DNA of 9,507 bases from an uncultured Desulfovibrionaceae bacterium (GTDB lineage: Bacteria > Desulfobacterota > Desulfovibrionia > Desulfovibrionales > Desulfovibrionaceae): the NCBI GenBank assembly GCA_947037905.1, contig CAMQUX010000036.1, forward strand, positions 1-9,507, written 5' to 3'. A program made the translations under genes and the position numbers. Position 1 is the stretch's first letter. Each line of letters starts with the position of its first letter. Under the pieces are notes generated by a model that saw only the letters and a program-made list of their open reading frames with translations, had not been told where the DNA came from and did not search any database. Of this stretch, positions 6,466 through 9,507 are shown one piece after another.

Positions 6466-6584
6466 GTGAGCTAAGCTAAGTGAGCTAGGGTAAGTGAGCT
6501 AGGTAGAAGTGAGCTAGAATAAGTGAGCTAGAATAAGTGAGCTAGAATAAGTGAGCTAGAATAAGTGAGCTAGGTAGAAGTGAG
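6466..6584 (+). repeat. Tandem repeat, about nine copies of 14-15 bp
   Basis: The core GTGAGCTA recurs perfectly at 6466, 6480, 6494, 6509, 6523, 6537, 6551 and 6565, with a degenerate ninth copy (GTGAG) at 6580. The steps are 14, 14, 15, 14, 14, 14, 14 and 15. Four neighbouring units (6509-6564) are identical, GTGAGCTAGAATAA. Copies 3 and 8 carry a 15-bp variant, GTGAGCTAGGTAGAA; copies 1 and 2 differ in the last six bases. The period is not a multiple of three and every unit carries TGA and TAG triplets, so it is not coding. Each unit contains AGCT and CTAG but there is no large inverted symmetry. It lies between fliW and the convergent flgM. Confidence 0.97.
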
Positions 6585-6722
6585 AAAAGAGAAACTAGGT
6601 TTGTCTAATTAGCATGAAATTTTTAGCGCGATAAAATTGTATAAGATTCTTCTGCGCCTAAGAAAAGTATAAAGCAAAAGATAGGCTAGTTAAAAAGTGA
6701 AGTGAAGGACGTATTGTCTAGT
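6585..6722. other. Non-coding remainder of the fliW-flgM convergent gap
   Basis: No supported gene is seen on either strand. A loose inverted pair exists around 6622-6628 and 6654-6664 (TTAGCGC against GCGCCTAA, with a bulged C) enclosing an AT-rich loop of roughly 27 bases; no T-run follows on either strand, so I do not call a terminator there. With the repeat array, the full gap between fliW and flgM is 288 bases. Confidence 0.5.
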
Positions 6723-6753
6723 AATAGTTTTTTAGAATAAGGAAACTATTTTT
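6723..6753 (+). terminator. Weak candidate terminator for the fliW side
   Basis: AATAGTTT (6723-6730) and AAACTATT (6743-6750) are perfect 8-bp complements around a 12-base loop, and the second arm runs into a TTTTT stretch (6749-6753) on the + strand. The stem overlaps the flgM stop codon. The stem has only one G-C pair, so it would be weak; it may also act as a convergent-gene 3' structure for flgM. Confidence 0.35.
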
Positions 6754-7090
6754 GAGATTTAGCAGGTACTTTAAAAATACTTGGCTCAGCACGTAAAAGT
6801 GAGTCTGCAGCTTTCTGCAAATCAATCTCATAAGTACCTTCTTGTATTTGTTTTTTTAGACTGAGTATTTTTTGAGAATGAGCATTATCAAGTTTTGTTA
6901 ATTCAGTATGCGTTTGCGCAAGAAAAGTAGCATCTTGGGAAATATTTTTCTGATCGGTACCAGAAGTATTCTTGTTAGTAGTTGCATAGCTAGCAACTTT
7001 TGATTTATCCGCGATTTTTTCGCTTTTCTTTGTTTGCTCTTTATTTAAAAGTGCAATTTGGCTAATAACAGAAGTGATGTTAACGTTCAT
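6746..7090 (-). CDS. flgM: FlgM, anti-sigma-28 factor
   Basis: FlgM holds the flagellar sigma factor FliA (sigma-28) inactive until the hook is complete and FlgM is exported. The 114-residue product has an unstructured, Lys/Ser/Thr-rich first half and a C-terminal sigma-binding part with the family signature: HSQKILSLKKQIQEGTYEID followed by LQKAADSLLRAEPSIF (about residues 71-106). This matches the usual pattern of a KI..LK..I..G.Y.ID...A..LL. core. The start ATG at 7090-7088 overlaps the stop of the upstream gene (ATGA) and follows GAGGATTT, a good ribosome site. It is transcribed towards csrA-fliW. No fliA gene lies in the window. The call rests on the C-terminal motif and flagellar context. 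Confidence 0.9.
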   Translation of the reverse strand: MNVNITSVISQIALLNKEQTKKSEKIADKSKVASYATTNKNTSGTDQKNISQDATFLAQTHTELTKLDNAHSQKILSLKKQIQEGTYEIDLQKAADSLLRAEPSIFKVPAKSQK

Positions 7091-7599
7091 AAATCCTCAT
7101 CTTTGTTTTCTTCTAGTTTTTGTAGTTCTAGTTCTTCTTTTTCTATTGCGGCTAGTTTTTCTTTTTCAGTTTCATATTGTAACTGTGAAGTACTTTTGTC
7201 AATGATGTCGTAAGTAATTTCCCAAAGTTTTTTTATAATATTGGCTTTTTCTTCTTCATCTACTGCAACGAATTTCCCATCTATTTCTTTTAAAATTCTC
7301 ATTTCTGCCTGAAATGGAGGATGATCAAAAAAAAGTTTTGTTTTAAATTCTTCTTCTAGCTTATTTGTTATTTCGGCAATAATTGGATTTTCTAAAGTCT
7401 TTGGTATAAAATTTTCAATTATTTCTTTTGAGATAATATATATGAGCTTATCTCTATCCATATTTTCTGTTTGAAAATCGTACAAACCTTGCGTGCGACT
7501 AGAAAGTAAAAGAAAACTATTCTCTTTTAGGTTAAGAGTAGGAAACTTTTGTTCCCCATATTTCTTTGAGCTATATTTTTGAAGAAATGTAGCATGCAT
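7087..7599 (-). CDS. Conserved-looking protein co-transcribed with flgM, function unknown
   Basis: This 170-residue protein has no signal peptide or membrane segment. Residues 20-45 read NLKENSFLLLSSRTQGLYDF, then a helical segment (RDKLIYIISKEIIENFI, about 49-65), a middle region with FDHPPFQAEMRILKEIDGKFVAVDEEEK, and a strongly charged C-terminal helix rich in Glu, Lys and Leu (about 135-170), likely coiled coil. It overlaps flgM by four bases, so the two are translationally coupled. From memory, Desulfovibrio species carry a conserved hypothetical protein next to flgM (DVU0524 in D. vulgaris, the FlgM-associated family); this is probably its counterpart, though I cannot align it. The ribosome site is weak (AGGCAG). 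A cytosolic partner of FlgM or of late flagellar export is a guess from context only. Confidence 0.75.
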   Translation of the reverse strand: MHATFLQKYSSKKYGEQKFPTLNLKENSFLLLSSRTQGLYDFQTENMDRDKLIYIISKEIIENFIPKTLENPIIAEITNKLEEEFKTKLFFDHPPFQAEMRILKEIDGKFVAVDEEEKANIIKKLWEITYDIIDKSTSQLQYETEKEKLAAIEKEELELQKLEENKDEDL

Positions 7600-7717
7600 A
7601 ATAATACTGCCTAGTTTTTAGGGATATACATAAAAAAAGTATTTTTTCAGAGATAAAATTTCAAAGTAAGTAAAAAAATGTTTGTATAGTCTTTTAGTTT
7701 TGTCTATGTTGTAGATT
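7600..7717. promoter_or_regulatory. Divergent promoter region between the flgM operon and nadK
   Basis: These 118 AT-rich bases separate two divergently read units and must hold promoters for both unless they are read through. On the - strand TTGAAA (7664-7659) is followed 17 bases later by a poor -10, TACTTT (7641-7636). On the + strand TATAGT (7685-7690) is a fair -10 without a convincing -35. I find no clear sigma-28 or sigma-54 site. The precise boxes are uncertain. Confidence 0.3.
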
Positions 7718-8569
7718 ATGAATAAACAGTTAGAAAAAATATTACTTGTTGTTAAAGCAAATGATGAAAAAGCCCTAGAAACCGCAAAAGTTATAAAAAA
7801 ATATCTAATCGCTCAAAATAGAGAAGTTGGACTATGCAGCCATTACTCAATAGAGCAAGAACTTGAGCAAGCATTCTCTGATAAAACATGCGATCTTTTT
7901 CTAGTACTTGGTGGCGATGGAACATTTGTAAGTGTTGCAAGACGCTATCACCATATGGCACCACTGCTTGGTCTTAATTTTGGCCGTGTAGGCTTTTTGA
8001 CTGAGTTATCAGTCTTAAATTGGGAGCAAGCGTTATCTAAAATTATTCTAGGTCAGTATCGCATAAGTGAGCGTTCTTGTCTAGTATATAAAATAATCCG
8101 AGCTGGAGAAGCTTTTTTAAGTGCTTGTGCGGTTAATGATATAGTGTTAAGTAGATTTGGAATAAGTCGTTTAATAGAGTTTAATTTACGAAAAGAACAT
8201 GGCGAAGATGTCACTTTTCGTGCAGATAGTTTAATAGTTTCAACGCCAACAGGCTCATCAGCTTATGCTATGTCTGCTGGAGCATCACTTGTGCATCCAG
8301 AACTTCCAGCTATTTTATTTACAGCGGTCTGTCCATTTTTAAAAAGTTTTCATCCGCTTGTTCTTCCAGACACGCAAACATATGAAATTGCACTAAATAG
8401 TCAGGACGCAGAGCTTTTACTCACTGCAGATGGACAACATATAGAAAATCTTCAGTGCGGAGATATTATTCAAGTAGCACGTCATGAGCAAAATGTCATG
8501 ATTGTGGAAAGTTTTGAGGAAGATTATTTATCTCGTTTAAAAAAGAGAAATTTTCTTTGTGGCAGTTAA
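7718..8569 (+). CDS. nadK: NAD kinase (ATP- or polyphosphate-dependent)
   Basis: NAD kinase phosphorylates NAD to NADP in the cytosol and is the only route to NADP in most bacteria. The 283 residues show the complete family layout: a Rossmann-like start (KILLVVKANDEKALETA), LVLGGDGTF with GGDGT at 65-69 containing the catalytic Asp, GLNFGRVGFLTE at 85-96, VNDIVLSR at 139-146 (the NE/D motif), then DSLIVSTPTGSSAYAMSAGA at 170-189, the SFHPLVLP segment and TADGQ at 236-240. Length is normal. In the segment usually reading CPHxL/T the His is replaced by Phe (VCPFLKSFHPL), a mild deviation. The ATG at 7718 gives the expected N-terminus but has almost no Shine-Dalgarno. It is not part of the flagellar pathway and is divergent from the flgM operon. 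Confidence 0.96.
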   Translation: MNKQLEKILLVVKANDEKALETAKVIKKYLIAQNREVGLCSHYSIEQELEQAFSDKTCDLFLVLGGDGTFVSVARRYHHMAPLLGLNFGRVGFLTELSVLNWEQALSKIILGQYRISERSCLVYKIIRAGEAFLSACAVNDIVLSRFGISRLIEFNLRKEHGEDVTFRADSLIVSTPTGSSAYAMSAGASLVHPELPAILFTAVCPFLKSFHPLVLPDTQTYEIALNSQDAELLLTADGQHIENLQCGDIIQVARHEQNVMIVESFEEDYLSRLKKRNFLCGS

Positions 8570-8587
8570 TGTATAAAAAAGTTCTTT

Positions 8588-8621
8588 TTGAGCATAAGTA
8601 AATTCCTAGAAATTTGCTCAA
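8588..8621 (+). other. Hairpin downstream of nadK
   Basis: TTGAGC (8588-8593) pairs with GCTCAA (8616-8621), and inside it AAATT (8600-8604) pairs with AATTT (8611-8615) around a CCTAGA loop, leaving a bulge of six bases on one side. It begins 18 bases after the nadK stop. Only scattered T residues follow, so if it terminates transcription it does so weakly. Confidence 0.35.
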
Positions 8622-8652
8622 TTGTTAGTTATGTATTTTTATCTAATATAAA
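8622..8652 (+). promoter_or_regulatory. Possible promoter of the mltA-like gene
   Basis: TTGTTA (8622-8627) and TATAAA (8647-8652) resemble -35 and -10 boxes, but the spacing of 19 bases is long and AT-rich DNA yields such matches by chance. TATACT at 8671-8676 is an alternative -10 without a -35. Some promoter is plausible because a hairpin separates this gene from nadK. Confidence 0.2.
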
Positions 8653-8699
8653 ATAAATTATGGTTTAGAATATACTTGAAAGGTAGATAGAGGCTGAAA

Positions 8700-9507
8700 A
8701 TGTTTTCTGTGAATATAAAAAAAATGCGCCAGCTTTCTCTTATAAGTTTAATACTTTGTCATGTATTTTTTCTGAGTGCTTGTAAAACCTTTACAGCAGT
8801 TTCTCAAAAAGAGCCAACTATTGACTCTGTGCTTGATAATAAAATGAAAGAATTGCAAAAAACTGCAAAATCAAATACCAGCGCTGATTCAAAAGAGCCT
8901 TTACTTGATAAAGATGGAAAAGTTCGAGAAAAAACAGCTATATTTGACGCCGTTATTCCAAAAACCTACCGCAAAGCAAATAGTGAAATCGAATATGTCA
9001 ACTACAAAGATGCGCAAAAAATAGCCATATCTTTTTTTAAAGAGCAAAATCAAGAACAAACATGGGCTGATTTGCGAAAAGGTTTAGAATATTCCTTGCT
9101 TTATTTGCTTGATAAAGAAGAACATCTTGTCGCAGCAAAATATGGCGATATCACTCTTACATGGGGCGATTTAAAAGAAACCACTAAAGAGTTTTTAGCA
9201 GCATTTAATACTTTATCAGCAGACCCTGTCGCACTTGCTGATCATTTTGCATGGTTTCGAGTGCTTCCAGAACCATCTATGACCGCCTATTATACTCCAA
9301 CAATAGCTGCAAGCAATACGCAAACAGATGAATATAAATATCCTATATATCGTCGTCCAAAAGATCTTTTGTCGTATAAAAATGAGACTGGTGAGAATAT
9401 TTATTATCGCCTAAACGGTAAAGAACGAGTGCCATATCATAACAGACGAGCCGTTGATATAGACGGAGTGCTTGCAGATAAAGGGCTTGAAATAGCATGG
9501 GTTAAAG
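8700..9507 (+). CDS. mltA: MltA-type membrane-bound lytic murein transglycosylase (3'-truncated)
   Basis: MltA cleaves the glycan strands of peptidoglycan to 1,6-anhydromuropeptides at the inner face of the outer membrane. The frame is open from ATG 8700 (AGAGG at 8690-8694) to the window end, 269 codons without a stop. Residues 1-28 form a lipoprotein signal peptide with lipobox LSAC and Cys28; an ATG nine codons in (8724) is a less likely start. After a polar linker (about 29-95) come the MltA-domain hallmarks: FAWFRVLPEPSMTAYYTPTI near 184-203, YKYPIYRRPKDL, and HNRRAVDIDGVLADKGLEIAW near the end. E. coli MltA has TGYYTP at the first site; here Gly is Ala. The catalytic Asp-containing 3D domain would lie beyond the edge, so activity cannot be judged. 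Confidence 0.92.
   Translation, partial: MFSVNIKKMRQLSLISLILCHVFFLSACKTFTAVSQKEPTIDSVLDNKMKELQKTAKSNTSADSKEPLLDKDGKVREKTAIFDAVIPKTYRKANSEIEYVNYKDAQKIAISFFKEQNQEQTWADLRKGLEYSLLYLLDKEEHLVAAKYGDITLTWGDLKETTKEFLAAFNTLSADPVALADHFAWFRVLPEPSMTAYYTPTIAASNTQTDEYKYPIYRRPKDLLSYKNETGENIYYRLNGKERVPYHNRRAVDIDGVLADKGLEIAWVK

Noticed and set aside
6466..6584. CRISPR-like array
   Set aside because: Units of 14-15 bp follow each other directly with no unique spacers, and no cas gene is present.
6618..6666. Bidirectional intrinsic terminator around TTAGCGC and GCGCCTAA
   Set aside because: The stem has a bulge and a loop of about 27 bases, and no T-run follows on either strand.

Overview
The window is the downstream half of a flagellar gene cluster from an AT-rich Gram-negative bacterium, followed by two housekeeping/envelope genes. 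P-ring and L-ring genes plus two lipoprotein signal peptides show an outer membrane. The order flgA-flgH-flgI-flgJ-flgN-flgK-csrA-fliW, with flgM close by, is the arrangement I associate with Desulfovibrio and relatives (Desulfovibrionaceae). The low G+C (roughly one third by eye) and slightly decayed look would suit a host-associated member such as a Lawsonia-like organism. That placement is inference from gene order and protein style, not from a marker gene.

Layout. Bases 1-39 are not biological: they are an Illumina sequencing-adapter remnant, so real sequence starts at about 40. From 40 to 6457 all genes lie on the + strand: the C-terminal part of flgA (P-ring chaperone), flgH (L-ring lipoprotein), flgI (P-ring), a single-domain flgJ (rod-binding part only), a 235-base spacer without a clear gene, flgN (hook-junction chaperone), flgK (first hook-filament junction protein), csrA (RNA-binding repressor) and fliW (CsrA antagonist/flagellin sensor). 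The flgL gene normally found between flgK and csrA is absent; a 103-base leader with GGA-containing hairpins stands there instead. Behind fliW lies a compact array of about nine 14-15 bp tandem repeats in the gap between convergent transcription units. On the - strand follow flgM (anti-sigma-28 factor) and, upstream of it with an ATGA overlap, an unidentified 170-residue protein. Divergent from these, on the + strand, are an NAD kinase and the N-terminal part of an MltA-type lytic transglycosylase lipoprotein that runs off the end.

How it fits together: FlgA, FlgI, FlgH and FlgJ build the periplasmic and outer rings around the rod; FlgN and FlgK serve the hook-filament junction; CsrA, FliW and FlgM form the checkpoint that couples late flagellar expression and flagellin synthesis to assembly. 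The most notable points are the missing flgL together with a FlgK whose N-terminal D0 motif is nearly unrecognisable, a probable CsrA autoregulatory site in front of csrA, and the tandem repeat behind fliW. I see no mobile element, CRISPR array, RNA gene, or clear evidence of a wholly new system.
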